Notes: a model not told the origin generated them from the letters alone. Counted from the stretch's first letter, positions 23,819 to 33,823 are shown. The stretch is DNA of 64,000 nucleotides from Neorhizobium galegae (GCF_017877135.1 NZ_JAGIPH010000002.1:496001-560000); one strand, 5' to 3'. Numbers and translations are program-made.

Positions 23819-25576
23819 ATGAACCTTTTCGCTGATTTCGAAGTCCGGATCAAAGACGCCCTCGAGACCCTCGACATCATCCGGGAAAAGCGCGACCTCG
23901 TCGATTTCAGCCGCCTCACCATCGAGCCGCCGCGCGATGCAAGCCATGGCGATGTCGCAACCAATGCCGCCATGGTGCTGGCAAAGCCGCTCGGCACCAA
24001 TCCGCGGGCGCTGGCCGATATCATCGCTGAGAAGCTGAAGGAGGACGCCGACATCGTGGATGTGACGGTGGCCGGCCCCGGCTTCATCAATATCCGGCTC
24101 TCGCAACATTACTGGCAGCGTTTGCTTGCCTCCGTCATTCGCGCCGGCACGGATTATGGTCGCTCAAACGTCGGCAAGGGCAAGAAGGTCAATGTCGAAT
24201 TCGTCTCGGCCAACCCGACCGGCCCGATGCATGTCGGGCACTGCCGCGGCGCGGTTGTGGGCGATGCCCTTGCCAATCTGATGGAATTTGCCGGCTACGA
24301 CGTGGCCAAGGAATATTACATCAACGATGCGGGCTCGCAGATCGACGTGCTCGCCCGCTCCGTCTTCCTGCGTTACCGGGAAGCGCTGGGTGAAACCGTC
24401 GGCGAAATCCCGGCGGGGCTTTATCCGGGGGATTACCTGGTGCCGGTCGGCGAGGCGCTGGCCAAGGAATTCGGCACCAAGCTGCACAACATGTCGCCGG
24501 ACGAGTGGATGCCGCTCGTCAAGGAGCGGGCCATCGACGCCATGATGGTGATGATCCGCGCCGATCTGGAGGCGCTCAATGTCCACCATGACGTGTTCTA
24601 TTCCGAGCGCACGCTGCATGCCGATGGTGCAGCTCGCATCCGCCAGGCCATCAACGACCTGACCTTCAAGGGCCATGTCTATCGCGGCACGCTGCCGCCG
24701 CCGAAGGGCCAGCTGCCGGAAGACTGGGAAGACCGCGAGCAGACGCTGTTCCGCTCCACCGAAGTCGGCGACGATATCGATCGCCCGCTCATCAAGTCCG
24801 ATGGAAGCTACACCTATTTTGCCGCCGACGTTGCCTATTTCAAGGACAAGTTCGAGCGCGGCTATGACGAGATGATCTATGTGCTGGGCGCCGATCATGG
24901 CGGCTACGTGAAGCGGCTGGAAGCCGTGGCGCGGGCCGTCTCCGGCGGCTCGGCCAAGCTCACCGTGCTGCTCTGCCAGCTGGTCAAGCTTTATCGCAAC
25001 GGCGAGCCGGTGAAGATGTCGAAGCGGTCCGGCGATTTCGTCACGCTGCGCGAGGTGGTGGACGAGGTCGGCCGCGATCCGGTGCGCTTCATGATGCTGT
25101 ACCGGAAGAACTCCGAACCGCTCGATTTCGACTTTGCCAAGGTGACGGAGCATTCCAAGGAAAACCCGGTCTTTTACGTCCAGTACGCGCATGCGCGCTG
25201 CATGTCGGTTTTCCGCCAGGCAAACGAAGCGTTCCCTGATCTTGACATCGAATCAGTTGATCTCTCCGATGCCGTTTCGGATGTCACTGATTCGGCCGAG
25301 ATCCAGCTGATTGCCAAAATTGCCGAATATCCCCGTCTGATTGAGGCCGCAGCGCTGTCTCAGGAGCCACACAGGCTTGCTTTTTACCTTTATGATCTGG
25401 CAAGTTCCTTCCATGCGCATTGGAATAAGGGCAAAGACAACCCTGACTTACGGTTTGTTAAGGATAACGACCGAAACTCCACCATCGCCAGGCTCGGGCT
25501 GGTGCGCGCCGTCGCTTCTGTTTTGAAGTCCGGGTTGTCCATTACGGGGACAGCCGCACCGGACGAGATGCGATAG
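23819..25576 (+). CDS. argS: arginyl-tRNA synthetase
   Basis: Class Ia synthetase of 585 residues charging tRNA-Arg. N-terminal Add-1 domain (about 1-110) for D-loop contact, HIGH motif as HVGH in [13 protein letters not shown] (about residues 131-143), a KMSKR-type loop in [20 protein letters not shown] at about 398, and an all-alpha anticodon-binding domain from about 455 to the end. Complete and normal in length. It opens a same-strand run with the SPOR protein and nagZ. Confidence 0.96.
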   Translation: MNLFADFEVRIKDALETLDIIREKRDLVDFSRLTIEPPRDASHGDVATNAAMVLAKPLGTNPRALADIIAEKLKEDADIVDVTVAGPGFINIRLSQHYWQRLLASVIRAGTDYGRSNVGKGKKVNVEFVSANPTGPMHVGHCRGAVVGDALANLMEFAGYDVAKEYYINDAGSQIDVLARSVFLRYREALGETVGEIPAGLYPGDYLVPVGEALAKEFGTKLHNMSPDEWMPLVKERAIDAMMVMIRADLEALNVHHDVFYSERTLHADGAARIRQAINDLTFKGHVYRGTLPPPKGQLPEDWEDREQTLFRSTEVGDDIDRPLIKSDGSYTYFAADVAYFKDKFERGYDEMIYVLGADHGGYVKRLEAVARAVSGGSAKLTVLLCQLVKLYRNGEPVKMSKRSGDFVTLREVVDEVGRDPVRFMMLYRKNSEPLDFDFAKVTEHSKENPVFYVQYAHARCMSVFRQANEAFPDLDIESVDLSDAVSDVTDSAEIQLIAKIAEYPRLIEAAALSQEPHRLAFYLYDLASSFHAHWNKGKDNPDLRFVKDNDRNSTIARLGLVRAVASVLKSGLSITGTAAPDEMR

Positions 25577-25643
25577 TCCCGCCACCATTTCCCCATAATG
25601 CGCTGGCAGGTGGTTGTGTTAGCGTAGGTGAGTGGACGAAGGT

Positions 25644-28600
25644 ATGGCAGACAACAGCGTTGCACTTGGCCGCGGTAGCGGACCGGATCTCTTTGCTGAT
25701 GATGATCCGTTGGCGGAGCTTGCGCGGATTGCAGGCTACGACGATCGGCCGTCGCAGAGGCAGCCGTCTTCACCGCGCTCGTCCGCCCGGCCGATGTCCT
25801 CGTCGCGCCAGGAGCCGGCCTTCAATCTTGAAGACGAATTGCTGCGCGAATTCGAAAGCTACGAATCGCCCCGCCTTGATCCGGCGGACGATCTGGCGCT
25901 GGACGCAACTGCGATCGCAGCATCCGGCAATCTGCCGCAGGAGCCGCACTTTGCTGCGCCTGAGGCTGGTGACAGGCATCGCGTCTATGCGCCGCAGGCT
26001 CACTCCGCTGAGATGCGGGGCGTCGATCCCTTTGCCGATGATCTGGATGCGGGTGCCGTGCCGACGCAGTCGCTTGCTCCGGCTTCTCCAGCCTTTGACG
26101 TGCAAGGCCGTGTGGATGATTTTGGCGGCTTTGGCCTGCGTGAGCCGTTTGAAGCGCCGGGGGCTGCTATCGAGCCCGCCTTTGGCGGCGTCGATCCGTT
26201 CCACTTTCAGGCAGAATCGCGACGTGCAGAGCCTCTGCGCGTCCTGCCGGAGCCGTCCGTCCCCCAGCCCGTCATGGATGAAAGTTTCGAGCTGGACCTG
26301 ATTTCCGAACTGGAAACCTCGCTGGTTGCCGCGCCGGCACCGGTTGCCCGCAAGGCTTCGTCGCGTCCGCCCGCCAAGGCCTATGAGCCGGGCTTCCGCA
26401 TGCCGCTTGCCAATTTCAACCGGGCGCCCGAGCGGACCGTTGAACCTGTGATGGCTGCCGAGCCACGCCTGCAGCCGCAATATAGGGAAGAAAGCCCGGT
26501 CGCTCCGGTGGCTGAGGCGCCCGCCGCCCGCCGCGCTCCGGACGCCGATTCGAACGTCGATGTTGCGCGCTCCGCGCCGCATCTGGACGCGCTCGACGCA
26601 TTCGAGACGCCCTTGCTGACGGATGACGATCTGGCGACGGAACTCACGGATGTTAGAAGCGCAGCGCCTGCCGCGTCCGATGCACGTGTTGCCGACAAGG
26701 GTCGCTTCCAGCCGCTGGAAGAGCCGGTCTACGACGTGGATCACTATGCGTCGCGGTCCTCGCGGACTGAGGCTCCCGTCGAACCTGATCTGTTCCGGCG
26801 GGGCGGCGATGTGTCGCCTGCGCCTGTGTCCAAGGCGGATCCGGCACCGCTTGAGCTGTTGAACGAAGATGATTTCGAGCTGTCGCTTGAAGAGCTCGAA
26901 TTGGATTTCTCCGATATTCTCGCCGCTGAGCCGCGCTTTTCTGCGCCTCAGGGCAAGCCTGCTGCCGAGCCTCCGCGCCAGACTGTGGCTGAAAAGGGCG
27001 AAGCGCTCTTGGCTGAGCCCGTTGCGCGTCCGGCAGCCGATGCTGCTGCGGCCGCCCCGGCTGCTTCAGCCGCCGCCGCCAATCCGTTTGCGGCCCGCCC
27101 GGCTTCGTCTGCGGCTACCGTCAGCCCCGTGGTTCCGGCCTTTCTGGCCTCGTCCCGGTCTGCTGCAGCGATGTCGCAGGAGCCGGTGGCTGACCAGCCT
27201 GTCGTGGCAACCCCTGCGGCGGTGCCGGATTTTGCGCCCGACGCCTTTGATCCCGCGCTCTTTGCCGATACCGAGGAGATGCTGGAAAGCGTTCCGGATC
27301 TGAATGTTCCGGATCTGCCGGCCCATGAGCCAGAACAGCGTCCGGTCCCGCATTCGGACTTCGACCTGCATCTGGATTCGGAACTGGCCTCGCTGTTTGA
27401 AGCGCCGGCACCGGCAGCGCCTGTTGCGCAGGAGCCGGCCAGGAGCCGCGCAACGCCGACGACGGCCCCCTCGATTGCTGCCGTTGCGCCGGCGCCGCAG
27501 ACGCCGGCAACGGCCAATGAGTTCGATGATTTCGAACGCGCGCTGGAAGAGGATTTCCGCCGCACGCTCCTGCAGCCGATCCAGCCTGGCCGGTCTGTCG
27601 GGTCCGAGGAGGACGAGGGCGACCACGAAGCCTATTATGAAGCGCCGCGCCGCAGCGCTGCCCGCTGGATCGTGCCGGCCTCGGTTGCCGGCCTTGTGCT
27701 GGTGGCTGGCGTGTCGGCCTATGTCTGGTTTGCCGGCGGCCGGTCCGGCATGGGCGGCAATGCGGCCCCGGTGGTGATTGCCGCAGATACCGATGCGATC
27801 AAGATGGTGCCGGAAAATCCCGGTGGCAAGACGGTGCCGAACCAGGACAAGGCCGTGTATGACCGTGTCGCAGGCGGCGCCTTGAACGACCCCAAGCAGT
27901 CGGCGCTGATTTCGTCCGACGAGCAGCCGATGGATGTCGTTCAGAAAACCCTGATGCCCGACAACCTTCCGATGGAAGGTGAGGAAGACGGCGCCGATGT
28001 GGCGGCCACGAATGTGGGCGACACCCAGGATCCGCGCCTTCTGCCGCACCAGGCCGCAGCGTCCGGCCAGCAGGCCGGTGATCAGCTGGCGGTCATGCCG
28101 CGCCGCGTGAAAACCATGATCGTGCGTCCCGATGGAACGCTGGTCGAGCAGGTGACGGATGTGCCGGCCCAGGGCAAGGCCCCGGCCGAGACAGCGGCAC
28201 GCCCTGTGCGGGCCGAGACCGTTGCGGCATCCGGCGGCGCCCGTACCGAGCCGGCCTCAGCCGCTGGCATCGCGCCGATTTCTCAGCCGCAGGGAACGAA
28301 GCCTACGGAGCTTGCAGATGTGGATGTGGAGCAGACAGCGGCCCTGACCGGCACGCAGGCGGCAGTCGATACGGCCGCCACGGCACCGCAGTTTGCAGCA
28401 CCGGTGCCGACCGCGCGCCCCTCGCGGCAGCCGACAAATGCGGTGGCAACCACCACGGAAGCCGCTGCCCGCCCGATCCAGGCTTCCGCGCCTGTTTCCG
28501 CACCTTCGGCCTCAAGCGGCGCTGGCAGCTACTATATCCAGGTGGCATCGCTGCCCAGCGAGGCGGATGCGCAGAAATCCTACGCCAATATCGCCAGCAA

Positions 28601-28769
28601 GTTTGCCGGCGTCATCGGTGGGCGCGCGCATGACATCGCCCGGGCGGATGTGGCGGGGAAGGGCACCTTTTACCGGGTCCGAATCGCTGCCGGCTCCACC
28701 AAGGACGAAGCGGCAGCGCTCTGCGAACGCTACCGCGCCGCAGGCGGCACCTGCCTGATCGCCCGCTAA
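25644..28769 (+). CDS. SPOR-domain membrane protein, 1041 residues
   Basis: Single-pass division-site protein. About 675 cytoplasmic residues are acidic, Ala/Pro-rich and low in complexity, with short recurring blocks such as DPFADDLDAG, NEDDFELSLEELELDFSDIL and FDDFERALEEDFRRTLLQP. One membrane helix follows (WIVPASVAGLVLVAGVSAYV, about 675-697), then a roughly 260-residue Pro/Ala periplasmic linker. A C-terminal SPOR domain (about 960-1041: YYIQVASLPSEADAQKSY ... YRVRIAAGSTKDEAAALCER) binds denuded septal glycan. ATG 25644 is preferred over GTG 25632; neither ribosome site is strong. It lies between argS and nagZ, as in other rhizobia, and the combination with nagZ fits cell-wall turnover at division. 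Confidence 0.9.
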   Translation: MADNSVALGRGSGPDLFADDDPLAELARIAGYDDRPSQRQPSSPRSSARPMSSSRQEPAFNLEDELLREFESYESPRLDPADDLALDATAIAASGNLPQEPHFAAPEAGDRHRVYAPQAHSAEMRGVDPFADDLDAGAVPTQSLAPASPAFDVQGRVDDFGGFGLREPFEAPGAAIEPAFGGVDPFHFQAESRRAEPLRVLPEPSVPQPVMDESFELDLISELETSLVAAPAPVARKASSRPPAKAYEPGFRMPLANFNRAPERTVEPVMAAEPRLQPQYREESPVAPVAEAPAARRAPDADSNVDVARSAPHLDALDAFETPLLTDDDLATELTDVRSAAPAASDARVADKGRFQPLEEPVYDVDHYASRSSRTEAPVEPDLFRRGGDVSPAPVSKADPAPLELLNEDDFELSLEELELDFSDILAAEPRFSAPQGKPAAEPPRQTVAEKGEALLAEPVARPAADAAAAAPAASAAAANPFAARPASSAATVSPVVPAFLASSRSAAAMSQEPVADQPVVATPAAVPDFAPDAFDPALFADTEEMLESVPDLNVPDLPAHEPEQRPVPHSDFDLHLDSELASLFEAPAPAAPVAQEPARSRATPTTAPSIAAVAPAPQTPATANEFDDFERALEEDFRRTLLQPIQPGRSVGSEEDEGDHEAYYEAPRRSAARWIVPASVAGLVLVAGVSAYVWFAGGRSGMGGNAAPVVIAADTDAIKMVPENPGGKTVPNQDKAVYDRVAGGALNDPKQSALISSDEQPMDVVQKTLMPDNLPMEGEEDGADVAATNVGDTQDPRLLPHQAAASGQQAGDQLAVMPRRVKTMIVRPDGTLVEQVTDVPAQGKAPAETAARPVRAETVAASGGARTEPASAAGIAPISQPQGTKPTELADVDVEQTAALTGTQAAVDTAATAPQFAAPVPTARPSRQPTNAVATTTEAAARPIQASAPVSAPSASSGAGSYYIQVASLPSEADAQKSYANIASKFAGVIGGRAHDIARADVAGKGTFYRVRIAAGSTKDEAAALCERYRAAGGTCLIAR

Positions 28770-28806
28770 GGCATGTGCGTGTACCGCAAGATCTGGAATG
28801 GCACGA

Positions 28807-28826
28807 ACGGGGCGGAAACGCCCCGT
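28807..28826 (+). terminator. GAAA-tetraloop hairpin after the SPOR gene
   Basis: 8-bp stem ACGGGGCG / CGCCCCGT closed by GAAA, 37 bases after the stop, without a U-run. More likely an mRNA 3' stabiliser or partial terminator than a full stop before nagZ. Confidence 0.4.
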
Positions 28827-29001
28827 CTGCTTGAGCGCAGGATGGACTTTGCGCCCCAGGCGGCTTCCTTCCCCTTGCCCCACCGGCTTGCGTCCAGTGC
28901 AGACGAGCCGCGCCCCCTGCCAGCCAAAGCTTTTTCCAGGTCATGAGCCTGGTGTCGCCTTGTTCTTTTCCCCAAAAACTCCCGCCCAAGGACAAATCCC
29001 C

Positions 29002-30018
29002 ATGAGCCCTTCGAAAGCAATGATCCTTGGATGTGCCGGCCTTGCCCTGACGGCCGATGAAATCGCGCTCTATCGGAACGAGCGCCCGTGGGGCTTCATC
29101 CTGTTTGCCCGCAATCTCGCCGAACCGCAGCAGATCATCGATCTGGTCGCCTCCATGCGCGATTCGATCGGCCGGCCCGATGCCCCGGTGCTGATCGACC
29201 AGGAGGGTGGGCGCGTGCAGCGCATCCGTCCACCGCACGTCCAAAAATATCCCGCCGGAGCCGAGCTCGGCGCGCTCTTTGCCGCAGACAAGGCCGCCGG
29301 CCTTCGCGCCGCATGGCTGATGTCGCGCCTGCACGCCTTCGACCTCACCAAACTCGGCATCAACGTCAACTGCCTGCCGGTGCTGGACGTTCTGGTGGAG
29401 GGCGCGACGCCTGCCATCGGCAACCGCTCCTATGGCGGCGATGCGGCGATGGTGACTGCGCTTGGAACCGCCGCCTCCGAAGGGCTGAAGGCCGGCGGCA
29501 TGCTGCCTGTCATGAAGCACGTGCCGGGCCATGGCCGGGCCATGTCTGATTCGCATCACGATCTGCCGGTGGTCAATGCCACGCGCGCCGAGCTGGAGGC
29601 GCAGGATTTCGCCCCGTTCCGGGCACTCAAGGACGAGGTCATGGCGATGAGTGCGCATATCGTCTTCACAGCCATCGATGCGGAACGTCCCGCCACGACT
29701 TCGCGCACGGTGATCGAGGAGGTGGTGCGCGGATCGATCGGTTTCGACGGCCTGCTTCTGTCCGACGACAGCTCGATGAACGCACTCAAGGGCACGCTTG
29801 GCGAAAGGGCCGCCGATATTATCGCCGGTGGCTGCGATATTGTCTTGCATTGCAACGGTGTGATGGACGAAATGATCCAGGTTGTGCGCGAAGTGCCGGA
29901 GCTTGCGGGCAAGTCGCTTCAACGCGCGCAGGCGGTGCAGGGGGCGTTCCGGCCGGCTGACGGTGCAAGCGAAGAGGCACTCCGCGCCGAATTTGCATCC
30001 CTCGTGCCGGTTGCCTGA
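29002..30018 (+). CDS. nagZ: beta-N-acetylhexosaminidase NagZ
   Basis: Cytoplasmic glycoside hydrolase family 3 enzyme, 338 residues, that removes N-acetylglucosamine from anhydromuropeptides in peptidoglycan recycling. Motifs: LIDQEGGRVQRIRPPH, INVNCLPVLDV, AIGNRSYGGD, and the GH3 loop KHVPGHGRAMSDSHHDLPVV carrying the catalytic Asp-His dyad; nucleophile region LLLSDDSSMNAL. The frame extends 68 codons upstream, but that part is arginine/proline-rich shadow sequence; ATG 29002 has AAGGA 9 bases upstream and begins the conserved fold. Confidence 0.95.
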   Translation: MSPSKAMILGCAGLALTADEIALYRNERPWGFILFARNLAEPQQIIDLVASMRDSIGRPDAPVLIDQEGGRVQRIRPPHVQKYPAGAELGALFAADKAAGLRAAWLMSRLHAFDLTKLGINVNCLPVLDVLVEGATPAIGNRSYGGDAAMVTALGTAASEGLKAGGMLPVMKHVPGHGRAMSDSHHDLPVVNATRAELEAQDFAPFRALKDEVMAMSAHIVFTAIDAERPATTSRTVIEEVVRGSIGFDGLLLSDDSSMNALKGTLGERAADIIAGGCDIVLHCNGVMDEMIQVVREVPELAGKSLQRAQAVQGAFRPADGASEEALRAEFASLVPVA

Positions 30019-30056
30019 GGGATGTCTGTGCCGGGAAGGCAGGAAGGGCTGAAGGC

Positions 30057-30911
30057 ATGGCCGCAGAGACACCGCAGTCTGCCACGCCAATGGACAGGCT
30101 TTGGCAGGAGAGTGAAGAGCGCGCGCTGAGCGAGCCGGCGCTTGTCATCGATGTCGGCGGCTTTGAGGGGCCGCTCGATCTTCTCCTGCATCTTGCCCGT
30201 ACCCAGAAGGTCGATCTGGCGCGCATTTCGGTGCTCGCCCTCGCCGAGCAATATCTCGCCTTTGTCGAAAGCGCCCGGCGCGTGCGCATCGAGCTTGCCG
30301 CCGATTACCTGGTGATGGCAGCCTGGCTTGCCTATCTCAAATCGAAACTTCTCATTCCCCAGCAGGTGCGCCAGGAGGATGGACCGAGCGGCGAGGAAAT
30401 GGCGGCAACGCTTGCCTTTCGCCTGAAGCGGCTGGAAGCCATGCGCGAGGCGGCTTCACGACTCGTCAACCGCAACCGGCTTGGCCGCGACGTCTTTGCC
30501 CGCGGTGCGCCCGAGCATATCGCCGAACGCAACGGGGCGGCCTTCGAGGCCAATCTCTACGATCTTCTGAACGCTTACGCCAATCTTCGCCAGCGCCAGG
30601 CGGTGATGCAGGTCACCATCGAGCGGCGCAAGGTGTGGTCGCTGGTGGAGGCGCGTGAACTGCTGACCAGCATGCTGGGCGAGATCGGTGACTGGACTGT
30701 GCTGCAGCGCTATCTGCTTGATTATATGCCGCCCGCCGACCGTGTGACGGCAACGGCGAGCGCCTTTGCCGCTTCGCTGGAACTGGTGCGCGAGGGCAAG
30801 CTGGAAATCCGCCAGGACGGCGTGTTCGCGCCGATCTATATGCGCCGGGGCACCGGCCGCCCCTCCACGGGCACAGGCGGCGACCCTGTTGCCGATCCTG
30901 CCGACGAATAG
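30057..30911 (+). CDS. scpA: segregation and condensation protein A
   Basis: Kleisin subunit of the bacterial SMC condensin, 284 residues. FEGPLDLLLHLARTQKVDLA at about residues 37-56 is the ScpA N-terminal hallmark; DYLVMAAWLAYLKSKLLIPQ follows. The C-terminal winged helix that caps the SMC head lies around residues 190-270. GGAAGGG sits 9 bases before the ATG. The stop is 11 bases before scpB, so the two are one operon, with nagZ 38 bases upstream probably included. Confidence 0.95.
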   Translation: MAAETPQSATPMDRLWQESEERALSEPALVIDVGGFEGPLDLLLHLARTQKVDLARISVLALAEQYLAFVESARRVRIELAADYLVMAAWLAYLKSKLLIPQQVRQEDGPSGEEMAATLAFRLKRLEAMREAASRLVNRNRLGRDVFARGAPEHIAERNGAAFEANLYDLLNAYANLRQRQAVMQVTIERRKVWSLVEARELLTSMLGEIGDWTVLQRYLLDYMPPADRVTATASAFAASLELVREGKLEIRQDGVFAPIYMRRGTGRPSTGTGGDPVADPADE

Positions 30912-30922
30912 AGGATTGCGGC

Positions 30923-31684
30923 GTGCAGCAACCCGACGAGCAAGAGGTTTTGCAGGAGGCGGACGAGCCAACGTCCGAGGCACCTGCGTCTGTTCCTGAT
31001 TCGGCAGGGGCGGATGCGAGCGGTGTCTCCGGTTCCGAACTCGAGGCGGAGCGCACCGCGGAAGCGCTCATCTTTGCCGCGGCCGAGCCAGTGTCGGAGG
31101 CGTTTCTGCTGGAGCGTCTGCCGCGCGGCATCGATCTGCGCAAGATCATGGCACGGCTGGTGCGCCTCTATGCGCCGCGTGGCGTGAACCTCATGCGTGT
31201 CGAGGATCGCTGGGCCTTCCGCACGGCGGCCGATCTCTCCTTCGTCATCCGTCGCGACGATAACGACCAGCGGAAGCTGTCGCGCGCGGCGCTCGAAGTT
31301 CTGGCGATCATTGCCTACCACCAGCCGGTCACGCGCGCTGAAATCGAAGACATTCGCGGCGTGCAGACCTCGCGGGGAACGCTCGACGTGCTGATGGAGG
31401 CCGGCTGGGTGCGGTTTCGCGGGCGACGGCGCACGCCCGGCCGTCCGGTCACCCTCGGAACCACGCCGCGCTTTCTCGACCATTTCGGCCTTGAGGAAAT
31501 CCGCGATCTGCCGGGGCTTGAGGAGCTGAAGGGGGCGGGGCTTCTGTCGGGCCGCATTCCGCCGGACTTTCGCATTCCGATCCCGATGTCTGCGGACGAT
31601 CTGTCGGAGGAGGAGGATCCGATCACTCAGCTCGATCTGGAAGAGCTGGGTCTTCTGACGCCTGCAGGCGAGGACGGGGAATAG
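30923..31684 (+). CDS. scpB: segregation and condensation protein B
   Basis: Winged-helix partner of ScpA in the SMC complex, 253 residues. A disordered acidic N-terminus (about 1-40) precedes the paired winged helices. Core motifs: EALIFAAAEPVSEAFLLERL, LEVLAIIAYHQPVTRAEIED, IRGVQTSRGTLDVLMEAGWV and GRPVTLGTTPRFLDHFGLEE. It starts at GTG with GAGG 8 bases upstream. Confidence 0.95.
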   Translation: MQQPDEQEVLQEADEPTSEAPASVPDSAGADASGVSGSELEAERTAEALIFAAAEPVSEAFLLERLPRGIDLRKIMARLVRLYAPRGVNLMRVEDRWAFRTAADLSFVIRRDDNDQRKLSRAALEVLAIIAYHQPVTRAEIEDIRGVQTSRGTLDVLMEAGWVRFRGRRRTPGRPVTLGTTPRFLDHFGLEEIRDLPGLEELKGAGLLSGRIPPDFRIPIPMSADDLSEEEDPITQLDLEELGLLTPAGEDGE

Positions 31685-31836
31685 CCGGGATCGCCGCTTC
31701 CGGACCCGGCCTGGCGGCGCTTTGAGCAAGACCGGTGGCGCGATGCCGCCGCCATCCGCCCACATCCGTGCGGATCCCTTGCCACGCAGTCTCGCAGACG
31801 TGAGTGTAAAGGTCGTAGGAGACGAAATTTTGTTGT

Positions 31837-31865
31837 TTGAAAATCAAGCGCAAACGTCTTACATC
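31837..31865 (+). promoter_or_regulatory. possible promoter of the tat operon
   Basis: TTGAAA (31837-31842), 17-base spacer, TACATC (31860-31865), in the only AT-rich part of the 211-base gap before tatA. The -10 box is weak. Confidence 0.3.
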
Positions 31866-31895
31866 GACGGCGACGCGCAATGATGGAGTGGTAGC

Positions 31896-32105
31896 ATGGG
31901 TTCTTTTAGTGTTTGGCATTGGCTGATCGTTCTGATCATCGTGCTTATCTTCTTCGGACGCGGCAAGATCCCCGATCTGATGGGCGATGTTGCCAAGGGC
32001 ATCAAGAGCTTCAAGAAGGGCATGGCGGATGACGATGCCAACGACGCTCCGCCGCCGCCGGTGACCGGCAAGACGGTCGATCACCAGCGTGAAGAAACGA
32101 AATAA
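31896..32105 (+). CDS. tatA: Sec-independent translocase subunit TatA
   Basis: Pore-forming subunit of twin-arginine translocase, 69 residues. N-terminal helix [17 protein letters not shown], the hinge [12 protein letters not shown] (Phe-Gly-X-X-K-I-P-D), an amphipathic helix [12 protein letters not shown] and an acidic Pro-rich tail. First gene of tatABC; a GC hairpin separates it from tatB. Confidence 0.96.
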   Translation: MGSFSVWHWLIVLIIVLIFFGRGKIPDLMGDVAKGIKSFKKGMADDDANDAPPPPVTGKTVDHQREETK

Positions 32106-32114
32106 TCGTTCGGA

Positions 32115-32132
32115 GCCGCGCCTCGGCGCGGC
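32115..32132 (+). other. intercistronic hairpin between tatA and tatB
   Basis: GCCGCGC / GCGCGGC (7 bp) with a CTCG loop in the 46-base tatA-tatB gap, without a U-tract. Suits an RNA-stabilising or processing element that keeps tatA message in excess. Confidence 0.5.
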
Positions 32133-32151
32133 ACCGCCAGGAGCGTAGCGA

Positions 32152-32931
32152 ATGCTGGACATCGGCTGGACAGAGTTACTTGTCATCGCGGTCGTGTTGA
32201 TCGTTGTCGTCGGGCCGAAGGACTTGCCGCCGATGCTGCGCGCATTCGGCAAGATGACTTCCAACCTGCGAAAGATGGCAGGGGATTTTCGCACACAGTT
32301 CGACCAGGCTCTGCGGGAAGCGGACATGGACGATGTGCGCCAGACCATTTCGGATGCGCAGCGGTTCAATCCGGCTAATGCGCTGCGCGAAGCGATGAAC
32401 CCGCTGCGCGAAATGGGCAACGAGATCCGGAACGACCTGCAGAAGGCGACGGAAGTTCCGAAGTCCGTCGAATCGGAAGGCCCGGAGGTGACATCCGTCG
32501 AGGATCTCATGCCAGCGCCTTCGCTGCCTCTGCCGGAAACGCCGCCGATCGTGGCTGCAACGCCGGCGCAGCCGGTTGCCGGTGCAGCGACCGGAACGCC
32601 TTCTCCTGCGAGCCCCGCGACCACCCCAGTTCCAGCGGCAAGCGCCCCGGCAACCAGCGCGCCGGCGAGCGTTTCGCCAGCGGTCGTCGAGCCTACGACG
32701 GTGGCCAGGAAGCCTCGCGCTGCGCGCAAGCCGGCTGTAAAGCCCGCTGACGTGGCCGGCGTTTCGCCTGCCTTGGAAACAGCAGTGCCTGCCGTTGCAA
32801 AGCCACGGCGTGCGGCAAAATCTGCCGTTGTTCCAGCCAGCACCGAATCCGGGGCGGCCGGTGAGCCAGCGGTTGTGAAGCCCGCCGCACGGACGCGCAA
32901 GAAATCGACGACACCCAAGGATGAAGCATGA
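32152..32931 (+). CDS. tatB: Sec-independent translocase subunit TatB
   Basis: Receptor subunit of twin-arginine translocase, 259 residues. MLDIGWTELLVIAVVLIVVV with the Glu in the membrane helix typical of TatB, then GPKDLPPMLRAFGKMTSNLR and an amphipathic helix to about residue 110. The tail is long for TatB: Ala/Pro-rich to about 175, then lysine/arginine repeats (RKPRAARKPAVKP; KPRRAAKSA; RTRKK) reminiscent of histone H1. Its stop overlaps the tatC start (ATGA). Confidence 0.95.
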   Translation: MLDIGWTELLVIAVVLIVVVGPKDLPPMLRAFGKMTSNLRKMAGDFRTQFDQALREADMDDVRQTISDAQRFNPANALREAMNPLREMGNEIRNDLQKATEVPKSVESEGPEVTSVEDLMPAPSLPLPETPPIVAATPAQPVAGAATGTPSPASPATTPVPAASAPATSAPASVSPAVVEPTTVARKPRAARKPAVKPADVAGVSPALETAVPAVAKPRRAAKSAVVPASTESGAAGEPAVVKPAARTRKKSTTPKDEA

Positions 32932-33770
32932 CCGGCGAGATTGACGACAAGCCACAGCCGCTCATCGAGCATCTCATGGAACTGCGCACACGACTGATCT
33001 GGTCGCTGGCGGCGTTTTTCGTGGCCTTCCTGGTCTGCTTCTTCTTTGCCAAGCAGCTCTTCAACCTGCTGGTCATCCCCTACAAATGGGCCGTCATCTG
33101 GGCCGGTCTCGACGTGTCGAAATCGGAACTGATCTACACGGCCCCGCAGGAATTCTTCTTCACCCAGGTCAAGGTCGCCATGTTCGGGGCCCTGGTGATC
33201 GCATTTCCGATCATCGCCTCGCAGATCTACAAATTTGTGGCGCCGGGTCTTTATAAGAACGAGCGCGCCGCCTTCCTGCCGTTCCTGATTGCCTCACCGA
33301 TCCTGTTCCTGATGGGGGCCGCGCTGGTCTATTTCTTCTTCACGCCGATGGTGATGTGGTTCTTCCTGGCCATGCAGCAGAAGCCCGGCGACGGAGAAGT
33401 GGCGATCTCGCTGATGCCGAAGGTGTCGGAATACCTGTCGCTGATCATGACGCTCGTCGTCTCGTTCGGCCTCGTCTTCCAGCTGCCGGTGGTGACGACG
33501 CTGCTTGCCCGCGTCGGCATCCTGTCGAGCGCGTGGCTGCGCGAAAAGCGCAAGTTCGCCATCGTGCTCGCCTTCGTGGTGGCTGCGGTGCTGACGCCGC
33601 CCGATCCGATGTCCCAGATCGGCCTTGCACTGCCGACCATCCTTCTCTACGAGATTTCCATCTATGCTGCACGTCTGGTCGAGCGCAAGCGCGCCGAAGA
33701 GGCTGTGGCCGAGACGGGCGCGGTGTCCGGTGTCGCCAAGTCCGAACCTTCCAAGTCCGACGAGGCCTGA
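32928..33770 (+). CDS. tatC: Sec-independent translocase subunit TatC
   Basis: Six-helix signal-peptide receptor of twin-arginine translocase, 280 residues. PLIEHLMELRTRLIWSLAAF at the N-terminus, periplasmic loop with YTAPQEFFFTQVKVAMFGAL, the conserved Glu in APGLYKNERAAFLPF, and LTPPDPMSQIGLALPTILLY near the C-terminus. All canonical. The C-terminal 25 residues are hydrophilic and Ser/Glu-rich. Confidence 0.96.
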   Translation: MTGEIDDKPQPLIEHLMELRTRLIWSLAAFFVAFLVCFFFAKQLFNLLVIPYKWAVIWAGLDVSKSELIYTAPQEFFFTQVKVAMFGALVIAFPIIASQIYKFVAPGLYKNERAAFLPFLIASPILFLMGAALVYFFFTPMVMWFFLAMQQKPGDGEVAISLMPKVSEYLSLIMTLVVSFGLVFQLPVVTTLLARVGILSSAWLREKRKFAIVLAFVVAAVLTPPDPMSQIGLALPTILLYEISIYAARLVERKRAEEAVAETGAVSGVAKSEPSKSDEA

Positions 33771-33796
33771 CCATCCGTTCCGGCAGAACAGGATAT

Positions 33797-33823
33797 CTCG
33801 GCCGGACTTTCCTTTCGGCCGGG
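33797..33823 (+). terminator. hairpin after tatC
   Basis: CTCGGCCG / CGGCCGGG (8 pairs, one wobble) with an 11-base pyrimidine-rich loop, 26 bases after the tatC stop and before serS; no U-tract. Confidence 0.4.
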
